The notes under the pieces are model-generated. The model ran no database searches and was not told the origin of the DNA. It saw only the letters and a program-made list of their open reading frames with translations. A DNA stretch of 64,000 bases from CAIWHR01 sp963809965 (lineage in GTDB: Bacteria; Pseudomonadota; Gammaproteobacteria; Burkholderiales; Casimicrobiaceae), in NCBI GenBank assembly GCA_963809965.1, contig CAWELU010000055.1, positions 33,793-97,792 on the forward strand, written 5' to 3'. A program made the position numbers and the translations under genes. Shown here one piece after another: positions 47,440 to 56,739 of the stretch (within the stretch, counting starts at the first letter, position 1; each line of letters opens with the position of its first letter).

Positions 47440-49350
47440 ATGATGGAAACCACTGTCCGACAATCTTCGCCGAAGTCCGACCGCGAGGGCCGTGAGCTGG
47501 CCGGCCGAAAGCCCGTGACCACGCTGGACCAGCACGTCGTCGAGGTGATCAGCGATTCGGGCGAAGGTGCGCAGCGCTGCGGCCAGGCATTGGGTGCCCT
47601 CGCCGCGCGGATGGGCAATGGAGTCTGGACCGTCGAGATCATCCCCGCCGAAATCCGGCCGCCGGCGCGCAGCGTGGCCGGTGCGAGCGGCAATCGCATC
47701 CGGCTGGGAGCGCGCCGCGTGACCAACGGCGGCGATCAGACGAATCTCGTCGTCGCGTTCAACGAGCAGGTGCTGCTGGGCCGCGTGCGTGCGGGCGAGC
47801 TTGCGGGCGACTGCATCATCCTGCTGGAAAGCATGTGGCGCGGCGACGCCGACCCGAAGATCGCCGGCTCCTACGTGGAGACGTATGACCGGCTCGTCAC
47901 CGCCGGCTATCAGGTCTACGAAGTCCCGATGGAGCGGGAATGCCGGACCCTGGTAAGCGACGCGCGGCGGGGCAAGAACATGTTCGCGCTGGGCATGCTC
48001 TGCAGCATCTACAGCCTCGACTTGAAGCTTGCACGCGAGCAGATCGCGCTCACCTTCGGCAAGAAAGCCGCGGCCGTGATCGAAACGAATGTCAAGCTGC
48101 TGGACGCGGGCTTCAAGTGGGCGGAAGCGAACCTCGAGATCAAGTACCGGATCCCGGCCGAGCGCGCAAGCGAGCCGCAGATCGTGGTCAACGGCAACAC
48201 TGCATTGGCGCTGGGCGTTCTCGCGTCGGGAATGGAAATTTGCGCGATGTACCCGATCACGCCGGCGACCTCGGCGTCGCACTACCTCTCCGACGTCTTC
48301 GAGAAAGTCGGCGGCGTGGTGCACCAGGCCGAGGACGAGATCGCGGCCTGCGCCTTTGCGATCGGCGCATCCTATGCCGGCAAGTGCACGGTCACCATCA
48401 CCTCCGGACCGGGCTACTCGCTCAAGCAGGAAGCGATCGGCCTCGCCGTGATGGCCGAGATCCCGCTGGTCGTCGTCAACGTCCAGCGAGGCGGGCCGAG
48501 CACCGGACAGCCGACGAAGGCGGAGCAGGGCGATCTCCTGACCGCGATGTTCGGCAGTCACGGCGACGCGCCCAAAGTGGTGATGGCGGCCTCCACGATC
48601 GAGGATTGCTTCTATTCGATCATCACCGCGCGCAAGATCGCCGAAACCTTCAACATGGTGGTCGTGGTCCTGACCGACGCGAACCTGGCCACGTCGCAGA
48701 GCCCGTTCCCGCGGCCGCAGTTTCGCGACGACTGGATCGCGCCGCCGGTGGAACAGAGTCCGGTTCCGGCCGGCGTGAAGCCGTATGACTGGGATCCCAC
48801 GACCGGCCTTGCGCGCCGCTTCATTCCAGGCCAGCCGAACGGCATGCACACGGTGACCGGGCTCGCGCACGATCGCGCGAGCCACGTCGCCTACGATCCG
48901 GAGATCAACGAGGAGGGGCTCCGCGCGCGCAGCCTGAAGCTCGCCGCGCTCGCGAAGACGCTGAAAGCCCCGCCGCTGTTCGGGGACCCCGAGGGCGACC
49001 TGCTCCTGATCGGCTGGGGGAGCAACAAGGGAACGATCGAGGAGGCGGTGGAGCGCGTGCGTGCGGAAGGCGCGAAGGTTTCGTCGATGCACCTGCGCTT
49101 CCTGCAGCCGCTGCCGCCGGGGATCAAGGAAGCGATGGCGCGGTTCCGCAAGGTGATGACCATCGAGAGCAACTGGAGCGACGATCCGAAGGACGCCATC
49201 ATCGACGAGAACAACCGCCGCTATTCGGCGCTCGCGATGCTGCTGCGTTCGCGCTACCTGGTCGACGTCGACTGCTGGAGCGAAGTACGCGGCCAGCCGA
49301 TCAAGCCGGGCCGGATCTGCGAAGTCATTCGCGAAAAACTGCAAGCCTAG
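47440..49350 (+). CDS. korA: 2-oxoglutarate:ferredoxin oxidoreductase alpha subunit (gamma-alpha fusion), copy 1
   Basis: A 636-residue intact protein. Residues about 35-215 are the gamma domain (DSGEGAQRCGQALGALAAR), and about 230-600 the alpha domain with the CoA/substrate motif MYPITPATSASHYLS and TITSGPGYSLKQEA. KorAB oxidises a 2-oxoacid, probably 2-oxoglutarate, to acyl-CoA and reduces ferredoxin. In Thauera and relatives such an enzyme supplies ferredoxin for benzoyl-CoA reductase. It starts 26 bases after the nfnB-like gene. Confidence 0.87.
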   Translation: MMETTVRQSSPKSDREGRELAGRKPVTTLDQHVVEVISDSGEGAQRCGQALGALAARMGNGVWTVEIIPAEIRPPARSVAGASGNRIRLGARRVTNGGDQTNLVVAFNEQVLLGRVRAGELAGDCIILLESMWRGDADPKIAGSYVETYDRLVTAGYQVYEVPMERECRTLVSDARRGKNMFALGMLCSIYSLDLKLAREQIALTFGKKAAAVIETNVKLLDAGFKWAEANLEIKYRIPAERASEPQIVVNGNTALALGVLASGMEICAMYPITPATSASHYLSDVFEKVGGVVHQAEDEIAACAFAIGASYAGKCTVTITSGPGYSLKQEAIGLAVMAEIPLVVVNVQRGGPSTGQPTKAEQGDLLTAMFGSHGDAPKVVMAASTIEDCFYSIITARKIAETFNMVVVVLTDANLATSQSPFPRPQFRDDWIAPPVEQSPVPAGVKPYDWDPTTGLARRFIPGQPNGMHTVTGLAHDRASHVAYDPEINEEGLRARSLKLAALAKTLKAPPLFGDPEGDLLLIGWGSNKGTIEEAVERVRAEGAKVSSMHLRFLQPLPPGIKEAMARFRKVMTIESNWSDDPKDAIIDENNRRYSALAMLLRSRYLVDVDCWSEVRGQPIKPGRICEVIREKLQA

Positions 49351-49363
49351 GGAGCCGACGACC

Positions 49364-50356
49364 ATGACGACTGCCGCCACCGAATGCGTGATCCGGCTCT
49401 ACGAGGAGCGCCATCAGCTCGAGGACTACCAGAGCGGCGTGCCGCGCTGGTGCTCCGGCTGCGGCGACAACGCGATTCTCGCCGCGGTGCAAAGGCTCTG
49501 CCGCGACGAGCAGCTGCGCCCGGAAAAAACGGTGTTCGTCTCGGGCATCGGCTGCTCGAGCCGGTTCCCCCACTACATGAACACCTATGGCTTCCACGGC
49601 ATTCACGGCCGGGCGCTCCCGGTCGCGGAAGGGGTGCGCATGGCGCGGCCCGACCTCGACGTGTTCGTCAACACCGGCGACGGGGATTGTTGCAGCATCG
49701 GCGCCGCGCACTGGATCCATGCGATCCGATACAACATGAACATGACGGTTTTCCTGCACGACAACCAGATCTATGGTCTCACCAAGATGCAGGCCTCGCC
49801 GACGTCGCCGCGGGGAACCAAGAGCAACACGACGCCGCGCGGCAGCTATCTCGAAGCGCTGCAGCCGCTGTCGGTCACGCTCGGCGTGCAGAACGTCTCG
49901 TTCGTCGCACAGGCCGTCGATTGGATACCGGAGGTCCTGTACGACATCGTGAAGGCGGCGTACCACCACAAGGGGTTCTCGTTCGTCCGCATCGTCCAGC
50001 GCTGCCCCGAATGGCTGCCGAAGATGTTCGAGCCCTGGCTCCACGATCCGAAGAAGATCCGCCTGCTGCACCACGACCAGGGACTCGCGATCAGTCCGGC
50101 GCTGGCGAAGGTCTACACCAACCAGGAACGGCACGATCCGGCGAACCTCGACCGCGCGCGCGAGATGGCGGCGTCGATGGACCCGATCCCCGTGGGAATC
50201 CTCTACCGCAATCCCGAAGTCCCGTGCTACGAGGACCTGCGCGGCAGCTCCTTGCTGCGCACGACCGGCCTTCTCAAGCGCGGGCTCGAAGCGGAATTGG
50301 ACAAGTTCACGGTCTGGCCCGAAGGCATGGAGCCGCAGGCGCAGGGCGCAGCATGA
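49364..50356 (+). CDS. korB: 2-oxoglutarate:ferredoxin oxidoreductase beta subunit, copy 1
   Basis: A 330-residue intact protein: PRWCSGCGDNAILAAVQ, SGIGCSSRFPHYMNTYG and the thiamine-diphosphate site NTGDGDCCSIGAAHWIH, followed by NNQIYGLT-like text (DNQIYGLTKMQ). Three cysteines near the start bind a [4Fe-4S] cluster. Forms the enzyme with the preceding alpha subunit, 14 bases upstream. Confidence 0.88.
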   Translation: MTTAATECVIRLYEERHQLEDYQSGVPRWCSGCGDNAILAAVQRLCRDEQLRPEKTVFVSGIGCSSRFPHYMNTYGFHGIHGRALPVAEGVRMARPDLDVFVNTGDGDCCSIGAAHWIHAIRYNMNMTVFLHDNQIYGLTKMQASPTSPRGTKSNTTPRGSYLEALQPLSVTLGVQNVSFVAQAVDWIPEVLYDIVKAAYHHKGFSFVRIVQRCPEWLPKMFEPWLHDPKKIRLLHHDQGLAISPALAKVYTNQERHDPANLDRAREMAASMDPIPVGILYRNPEVPCYEDLRGSSLLRTTGLLKRGLEAELDKFTVWPEGMEPQAQGAA

Positions 50357-50427
50357 AGGGTGAGCGCGCTTGAGCGGCCCGGAATCGGCTTCGGCTCGGC
50401 CGACGTAACGAGCGACACGACACGAAC

Positions 50428-52638
50428 ATGGATGCGGAACTTCGAGAACACGTAGCGTTTCATCTGACCGGCCGGCGGGCGGGCGCGGGACTCGACGCCG
50501 TCGAATCGCTCGACCTACTTCCCGCGCTCCTTGCCCGTTATCGCGATCTCACGTCGTTGCGCTACGACTTCCCGGTCGTGCTGATCCGCGATGCTGCCGG
50601 CAGCGAGGCTGTGCAGCCGATATCCGCGATCGTCGACCGGCTGTTGACCGGCATCGCACAGGGGGATGACGCGGAGCGTACGACGAAGCAGGTGCTGAAG
50701 CTCGAGCGGCAGATCCGCGCACTTGCCGCCGCGGGCGCGAAGGGGACGTTGGCAAGCGCATGGGACGCCGCGGCCGCGAGCCTGGGGGCCAACGAGGAAC
50801 CGGGCCTTTCCGCCAGCCTCGAGCGAGCCCGCGCCGCGCTTCCCGTCGACGGCGAAATTGCCGACTGCGACGCCGAATTGGCCGCCCGAGTCGTGACGCA
50901 CCTGTTTCAGGTTCGCCAGGCCGAGAAGGCCCGCCGGTTCCGCGCGACGGTCGAACGGCTGACCCAGAAGCTCGCCGACATGCTGCGGGCCGATTTCGTT
51001 CGCTCGGAAGCAGGGCGCAGCGCCGAAAGCCTCAAATCGGCGATGGGCTCGCCGCAGGACGACACATTCGACTTCGCCGCACTTTCGACGCTGCTGAAGG
51101 CGGCAAGTCCCAAAGGAGGCATGCCGGAAACGCGACGCCGCCGGATAGAGTGGCTGGTCGCGACGCTGCGCTCGCATCCCTTCGATTCTCTCCCCGGTGA
51201 CCAGGCGACGGATGCGGCGTCGCAGCGATACACGTTCGACAACTGCACGAGCGCGCTTGCCGCCTACCGCGAGCGGCTCCCCGGCGTCGCCGAGGTGGCG
51301 AAGGCACTGGCGATTGCGGAACTGGAAATAGCCGGTGCGTACAAGGAATCGCGCCACGATCTGTTCTTCGAGGCGTTCGGCGACGGCGGCCTCGACCCGG
51401 CGGACCTCGCGCTGTTCCCGGATTACCTCGTCGTGATCAACGCGCGCGCAATCGATGCCGCGGAGAACACGACGCTCACCCAGGTTTTGTCGGCGGGCCT
51501 GCCGATGAAGGTGCTCGTGCGCAGCGACGACGTGCTCGACGAACTGGCGCTCGGGGAGGGCCACATCGGTTTCGGCCGGCTGAGTCGCCCGGTTGCGACG
51601 ATGGCCATGGGCCTGAACGAGGTCTTCGTCGCGCAGGCGAGCGCATCGCACCTGTATCGCTATCGAGGAACGATCGCGCGGGGGCTCGAATTCCCCGGGG
51701 CCGCGCTGTTCCGCGTCTTCTCGGGTGCGAACGGCAACTGTTCAAGCTTGCCGCCTTATCTCGTGGCCGCGTCCGCGATGGAGTCGCGGGCGTTTCCGGC
51801 ATGGAGCTACGATCCGTCCGCCGGTGCGGATTGGGCGTCGCGCTTCGACCTTGCCGACAATCCACAGCCGGAACGCGACTGGCCGGTCGCATCGTTCGTG
51901 TACGAAGACGCCGATCACCAGACCGTGCGCGAGGAGCTTGCCTTCACGCTAGTCGATTTCGCCGCCTGCGACCGGCGGTATGCCCGCCACTTCGCGCGCG
52001 TACCGCGTGCGCAGTGGACCCCGCGGCTGCTTCCCGCAAGTCGATTCTTGGAAGGCGAAGCGAAAACGGGGTCGGAGGACGTTCCCTGTCTGGCGATGGT
52101 CGACGGCGAGAACAGGCTGCAAAAGGTGATCGTCGACGAAAAGCTGATGCGCGAGGCCCGCCGGTGCCAGGCGATGTGGCGCAGCCTGCAGGAGCTGGCG
52201 GGCATTCACAGCTCGCACGCGCAACGAATACTTGCGCGCGAGCGCCAGGCGCGGGCCACGGAGGAGACTGCGCCACCACCCGACGGTGGCAAGGAATCAT
52301 CGTCTGCGGCCGTCGCGGCTAAGGCCGCCAAACCGCAACCTGCGCCGTCGGACGCGCCCACGCCCGTCGGCACAACGTCCGAGCCGGCGTCCGACGACCC
52401 GTACATCGAGACGCCCCGCTGCACCACCTGCAACGAGTGCACGAATGTCAACAACAAGATGTTCGTGTACAACGAGAACAAGCAGGCCTACATCGCGGAT
52501 CCGGATGCGGGCACCTTCAAGGACCTCGTCGAAGCGGCCGAAGGCTGCCAGGTCGCGATCATTCACCCGGGCAAGCCGCGCAATCCGGCTGAGCCGGGTC
52601 TCGAAGAGTTGATGCGGCGCGCCGAGGCGTTCCGTTAG
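50428..52638 (+). CDS. Large protein with C-terminal single-cluster ferredoxin domain
   Basis: A 736-residue intact protein of unrecognised overall family. Residues 1-640 are soluble, with the notable block SAMESRAFPAWSYDPSAGAD near the middle. A linker rich in Ala, Pro and Glu follows (about 610-655), then a ferredoxin-like tail with four cysteines, CTTCNEC (C665, C668, C671) and EGCQVAIIHPG (C707). That is enough for one [4Fe-4S] cluster. It lies 72 bases after korB on the same strand. A role as electron acceptor or adapter for KorAB is inference from position and the cluster. Confidence 0.7.
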   Translation: MDAELREHVAFHLTGRRAGAGLDAVESLDLLPALLARYRDLTSLRYDFPVVLIRDAAGSEAVQPISAIVDRLLTGIAQGDDAERTTKQVLKLERQIRALAAAGAKGTLASAWDAAAASLGANEEPGLSASLERARAALPVDGEIADCDAELAARVVTHLFQVRQAEKARRFRATVERLTQKLADMLRADFVRSEAGRSAESLKSAMGSPQDDTFDFAALSTLLKAASPKGGMPETRRRRIEWLVATLRSHPFDSLPGDQATDAASQRYTFDNCTSALAAYRERLPGVAEVAKALAIAELEIAGAYKESRHDLFFEAFGDGGLDPADLALFPDYLVVINARAIDAAENTTLTQVLSAGLPMKVLVRSDDVLDELALGEGHIGFGRLSRPVATMAMGLNEVFVAQASASHLYRYRGTIARGLEFPGAALFRVFSGANGNCSSLPPYLVAASAMESRAFPAWSYDPSAGADWASRFDLADNPQPERDWPVASFVYEDADHQTVREELAFTLVDFAACDRRYARHFARVPRAQWTPRLLPASRFLEGEAKTGSEDVPCLAMVDGENRLQKVIVDEKLMREARRCQAMWRSLQELAGIHSSHAQRILARERQARATEETAPPPDGGKESSSAAVAAKAAKPQPAPSDAPTPVGTTSEPASDDPYIETPRCTTCNECTNVNNKMFVYNENKQAYIADPDAGTFKDLVEAAEGCQVAIIHPGKPRNPAEPGLEELMRRAEAFR

Positions 52639-52922
52639 CGGCGCGAGACGGGAAGCAGGGGTCCCCCGCCCGAAAGCGCGCGAGCCGGTAAACAGTGGTG
52701 CCACGGGGTCCGCGGTCGGACGAACCAACCGCCGGGCCGCGGGTCGAATCCCGTTGCTGGCAGCGGAATCCTGTTCCGAAAACCACACCTTGGCCGTGGT
52801 AATGGCGGTCCGTGAGAGGACCGGCTTTCCACGCGCCGCCTGCTGGCGTAGCATCGCGGCAGCGAAACCGCCGACTTGGCCATTCCCCGCCCGTGCCGCC
52901 TGCGCCGCGGGATGTGGCCGGC
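52639..52922. other. Gap between the ferredoxin-tailed gene and korC
   Basis: About 285 bases with no supported gene. A T-arm-like string near 52740 does not fold into a tRNA. A promoter for the korC set may lie here, but no clear boxes were seen. Confidence 0.4.
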
Positions 52923-54812
52923 ATGCGGACCGCGCTACCTGGAGAGACGCGTTTGAATCCGACGGATATCGCGCATCCCGACTATTTCCACAAGGTCGTC
53001 GATTGTCAGTGGGCGTGCCCGGCCCACACTCCGGTTCCCGAGTACATCCGATTGATCGCGGCGGGCCGCTACGGCGATGCCTACCTCGTCAACTGGAAAT
53101 CGAACGTCTTTCCCGGCATCCTCGGTCGCACCTGTGATCGGCCGTGCGAGCCCGCGTGCCGCCGCGGCCGCGTCGAGGAGGGCAGCGAAAAGAAGATCAA
53201 GCCGGAGCCGGTCGCGATCTGCCGGCTGAAGCGCGTTGCCGCCGACTACAAGGAAGACATCCGCGACCGCCTGCCGCGACCGGCCGATGCGAGCAATGGC
53301 AAGCGCATTGCGCTGGTCGGCGCGGGACCCGCGTCGCTCACCGTCGCGCGCGATCTCGCTCCGCTCGGCTACCAGTGCGTCGTGTTCGACGGCGACACAC
53401 GCGCAGGCGGCATGATGCGCACGCAGATTCCGAAATTCCGGCTGCCCGAGTCGGTGATCGACGAGGAAGTCGGTTACGTGCTCGATCTCGGCATCGAGTT
53501 CCGGTCGGGGCAGTGGGTCGACAGCCTCAAGGCGCTGCTTGCCGAAGACTGGGATGCGGTGTTCGTCGGCAGCGGCGCGCCGCGCGGACGCGACATCGAC
53601 GTGCCAGGCCGCAAGGAGGCCGCGGCGCACATCCACATCGGCATCGACTGGCTGTCGAGCGTGTCGTTCGGGCACATCACGACCATCGGCAAGCGCGTGG
53701 TGGTGCTGGGCGGCGGCAACACCGCGATGGACTGCTGCCGCAGCGCGCGGCGGCTCGGCGGCGAGGAGGTGCAGGTCGTCGTGCGCTCGGGATTCGACGA
53801 GATGAAGGCGTCGCCGTGGGAGAAGGAAGACGCGATGCACGAGGGGATTCCGATCCACAATTTCCTGGTGCCGAAGGCAATCACTCACGACGACGGCAAG
53901 CTCACCGGCGTGACCTTCGAGAAGGTGGCGGCGCGCTACGATGCCAAGGGCCGCCGCGAGCTGCTGCCGACCGGCGAGCCCGACGTGCATTTCCCCTGCG
54001 ACGACGTGCTGGTCGCGATCGGGCAGGAGAATGCTTTCCCGTGGATCGAGCGCGATCTCGGCATCGAGTTCGACGCTGGGGCCTGCCGGTCGTCGACAAG
54101 GCGACGATGGCCTCGACCCGGCCCGGCGTGTTCTTCGGCGGCGATGCCGCGTTCGGCCCGAAGAACATCATCTGGGCCGTCGCGCACGGCCACGAGGCGG
54201 CGATCTCGATCGACAAGCACTGCCGCGGCGAGACCGATCGCCGAGCGGCCGCCGCCGCACGTGGATCTCCTGTCGCAGAAGATGGGCATCCACGAGTGGA
54301 GCTACGACAACGCGATCACGCCCGACAAGCGCCACAAGGTGCCGCTGAAGGACAAGGTGATCGCGCTGAAGGACATCCGGGTCGAGGTGGAGCTCGGCTT
54401 CGACGCCAAGCTCGCGTATGCCGAAACGCAGCGCTGCCTCAACTGCGACGTGCAGACGGTGTTCAACGAGCGAGCTGTGCATCGAGTGCGATGCCTGCGT
54501 GGACATCTGTCCGATGGATTGCATCACGTTCACCGGGAACGGCGAGGAGGCCGATCTGCGCACGCGACTGCGGGCGCCGGCGCCGAACCTCGCCCAGGAC
54601 CTCTACGTTTCCGGCGCCGCTCAAGACCGGCCGCGTGATGGTGAAGGACGAGGACATGTGCCTGCACTGCGGCCTGTGCGCCGAGCGCTGTCCCGACCGG
54701 CGCCTGGGACATGCAGAAGTTCCTGCTGGACATGGCGCACGCGGGCGAGATTCCGCAAGCCCGCCGTCCACCGAGCCGGGCCCCTGCCACTACCGCGCTT
54801 GCCGCAGATTGA
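52923..54812 (+). CDS. korC: NADPH-dependent GltD-like flavoprotein with ferredoxin tail, KorC-like (frameshifted)
   Basis: About 628 residues (near 67 kDa). N-terminal Fe-S part with CQWACPAHTPVPEYIRL and GRTCDRPCEPACRRG, FAD motif LVGAGPASLTVARDL, NAD(P) motif VVVLGGGNTAMDCCRSARR, a second FAD contact GVFFGGDAAFGPKNIIWAVA, then a two-cluster ferredoxin tail (CIECDACVDICPMDC and CLHCGLCAERC). Five shifts: near 54082 (a lost base), 54226, 54472, 54613 and 54697 (extra bases). Size and layout fit the flavoprotein subunit of 2-oxoglutarate:NADP+ oxidoreductase known from Azoarcus evansii. Start ATG 52923, or TTG 52952 with GGAG upstream. Confidence 0.8.
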
Positions 54813-54823
54813 CGACCGGTCGC

Positions 54824-56695
54824 ATGAAGCCGCTCTCCCGCGTCAACGATTTCGTCGTCAAGTTCGCCAACGTCAACGGCTCCGGGTCGGCGTCGGCCAA
54901 CGGCCTGTTCGCCAAGGCCGTGCTGAAGATGGGCGTGCCCGTCGCGGCGCGCAACATCTTCCCGTCCAACATCCAGGGCCTGCCGACGTGGTACGAGGTG
55001 CGGGTCGTCGAGGCGGGCTGGCGCGGCCGTCGCGGCGGCGTCGACCTGCTGGTCGCGATGAATCCGGAGACCTGGGACGCCGACGTCGCCGAGATCGACG
55101 CCGGGCGGCTATCTGTTCTACGACTCGACCAAGCCGCTTCCGCCGTCCAAGTTCCGCGAGGACGTCACCGTCGCTCGGGATGCCGCTCACGGCGATCTGC
55201 AACGCCGAGTACAGCGACGCGCGGCAGCGCCAGCTGTTCAAGAACATCATCTACCTGGGCGCGCTCGCGGGCCTGCTGGCGATCGACCCGGCCGTCATCG
55301 AGGAGCTGCTCGCGCGAGCAGTACCGGGGCAAGGAGGCGCTGCTCGAGTCCAACCGCAAGGCGTTCCGGCTCGGCTTCGATTACGCGGCGGCGCATCTTC
55401 CGCCGATCGGGCTCAAGATCGAGCGGCGCGACAAGGTCGGCGATCGCATCTTCGTCGACGGCAACAACGCGGCGGCGCTCGGCGCGGTCTACGGCGGCGC
55501 GACGGTGTGCGCCTGGTATCCGATCACGCCGTCGACGTCGCTCGCCGAGGCCTTCGCGCGACATTGCCGCGCGTACCGCGTCGACAAGGCGACCGGCAAG
55601 AACCGGTTCGCGATCGTGCAGGCCGAGGACGAGCTCGCCTCGATCGGCATGGTGATCGGCGCCGCGTGGAACGGCGCGCGCGCGTTCACCGCCACGTCGG
55701 GTCCCGGCATTTCGCTGATGCAGGAGTTCTTCGGCCTCGCGTATTTCGCCGAGATCCCGGCGGTGCTCTTCGACGTGCAGCGCGGCAGCCCGTCGACCGG
55801 CATGCCGACCAAGACGCAGCAGGCGGACCTCCTCTCCTGCGCCTACGCGTCGCACGGCGACACCAAGCACGTGCTGCTGTTTCCCGAGGACCCGAAGGAG
55901 TGCTTCGAGATGGGCGCGCAGGCGTTCGATCTGGCCGACCGGCTGCAGACGCCGGTGTTCGTGCTGCTCGACCTCGACATCGGGATGCAGGACTGGCTGA
56001 CCGAGCCGTTCGCCTGGGACGACAACCGGAAGCTCGATCGCGGCAAGGTGATGAGCGCCGCCGAGCTCGAGGCCGGCAAGGATTTCGGGCGCTATCTCGA
56101 CGTCGACGGCGACGGCATCCCGTACCGCACCTATCCGGGCACGCACCGCAAGCGCGGCGCCTACTTCACGCGCGGCACGTCGAAGGACCGCTACGCGCGC
56201 TACACCGAGGACGGCACGGCGTACGTCGACAACATGCAGCGGCTGCTGCGCAAGTTCGAGACGGCGAAGTCGCTGGTGCCCGCGCCGGTGATCGAGCGGG
56301 CGGCGCAGCCCACGCGCGCCGGCGTGATCTGGTACGGCTCGACCGGCGCGGCGATGGCGGAGTCGCTGGTCGCGCTGGCCGCGCAGGGCATCCACCTCGA
56401 TCAGCTGCGCATCCGCGCCTTCCCGTTCGCGGATGCCGTCGTCGATTTCATCGACGAGCACGATCACGTGTTCGTCGTCGAGCAGAACCGCGACGCGCAG
56501 CTCAAGATGCTGCTCGTCAACGAATGCGCGATCGACCCGGCGAAGCTCGTCTCGGTCCTGCACTACGACGGCAACCCGCTGACCGCGCGCTTCGTCACGC
56601 GCGAGATCGCCGAGAAGGCGCGGCTGTTCAACGTGACGCCGTTGCGTTCCAGGGAACAGGGAACAGGAATCAGGCATCAGAAAGGTGCCGCGTGA
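54824..56695 (+). CDS. korA: 2-oxoacid oxidoreductase alpha subunit (gamma-alpha fusion), copy 2 (frameshifted)
   Basis: About 622 residues. The gamma domain starts FANVNGSGSASANGLFAKAV; the alpha domain has WYPITPSTSLAEAFARHC and ATSGPGISLMQEFFGLAYFA. Three extra bases (near 55105, 55177 and 55316). It shares domain order with copy 1 but little exact sequence, so it is an older paralogue, not a recent duplicate. The last 15 or so residues (after NVTPLR) are encoded by an intergenic-type repeat at 56651-56735, so the natural end may have been lost and extended. Confidence 0.83.
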   Translation: MKPLSRVNDFVVKFANVNGSGSASANGLFAKAVLKMGVPVAARNIFPSNIQGLPTWYEVRVVEAGWRGRRGGVDLLVAMNPETWDADVAEIDAGRLSVLRLDQAASAVQVPRGRHRRSGCRSRRSATPSTATRGSASCSRTSSTWARSRACWRSTRPSSRSCSREQYRGKEALLESNRKAFRLGFDYAAAHLPPIGLKIERRDKVGDRIFVDGNNAAALGAVYGGATVCAWYPITPSTSLAEAFARHCRAYRVDKATGKNRFAIVQAEDELASIGMVIGAAWNGARAFTATSGPGISLMQEFFGLAYFAEIPAVLFDVQRGSPSTGMPTKTQQADLLSCAYASHGDTKHVLLFPEDPKECFEMGAQAFDLADRLQTPVFVLLDLDIGMQDWLTEPFAWDDNRKLDRGKVMSAAELEAGKDFGRYLDVDGDGIPYRTYPGTHRKRGAYFTRGTSKDRYARYTEDGTAYVDNMQRLLRKFETAKSLVPAPVIERAAQPTRAGVIWYGSTGAAMAESLVALAAQGIHLDQLRIRAFPFADAVVDFIDEHDHVFVVEQNRDAQLKMLLVNECAIDPAKLVSVLHYDGNPLTARFVTREIAEKARLFNVTPLRSREQGTGIRHQKGAA

Positions 56696-56735
56696 TTGCT
56701 GACTCCTGACTTCTGATTCCTGACACCTGTCCCCT
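56651..56735. repeat. Short-repeat hairpin spanning the korA copy 2 stop codon
   Basis: The left arm 56651-56680 consists of repeats of the form GGGAACAGG and GGAATCAGG. The right arm 56699-56735 carries their complement (CTCCTGAC, TTCTGATTCCTGAC, CCTGTCCCCTG). The arms can pair around about 18 bases that include the korA stop. Such repeats usually lie between genes; here one arm is translated. Confidence 0.7.
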
Positions 56736-56739
56736 GCCG

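Noticed and set aside
47152..49380. Long minus-strand open frame opposite korA
   Set aside because: Antisense shadow of an intact conserved gene, with no recognisable domains.
52725..52770. T-arm-like string GGGTCGAATCCC suggesting a tRNA
   Set aside because: Flanking bases do not form the acceptor, D or anticodon stems, and the T stem itself does not pair properly.
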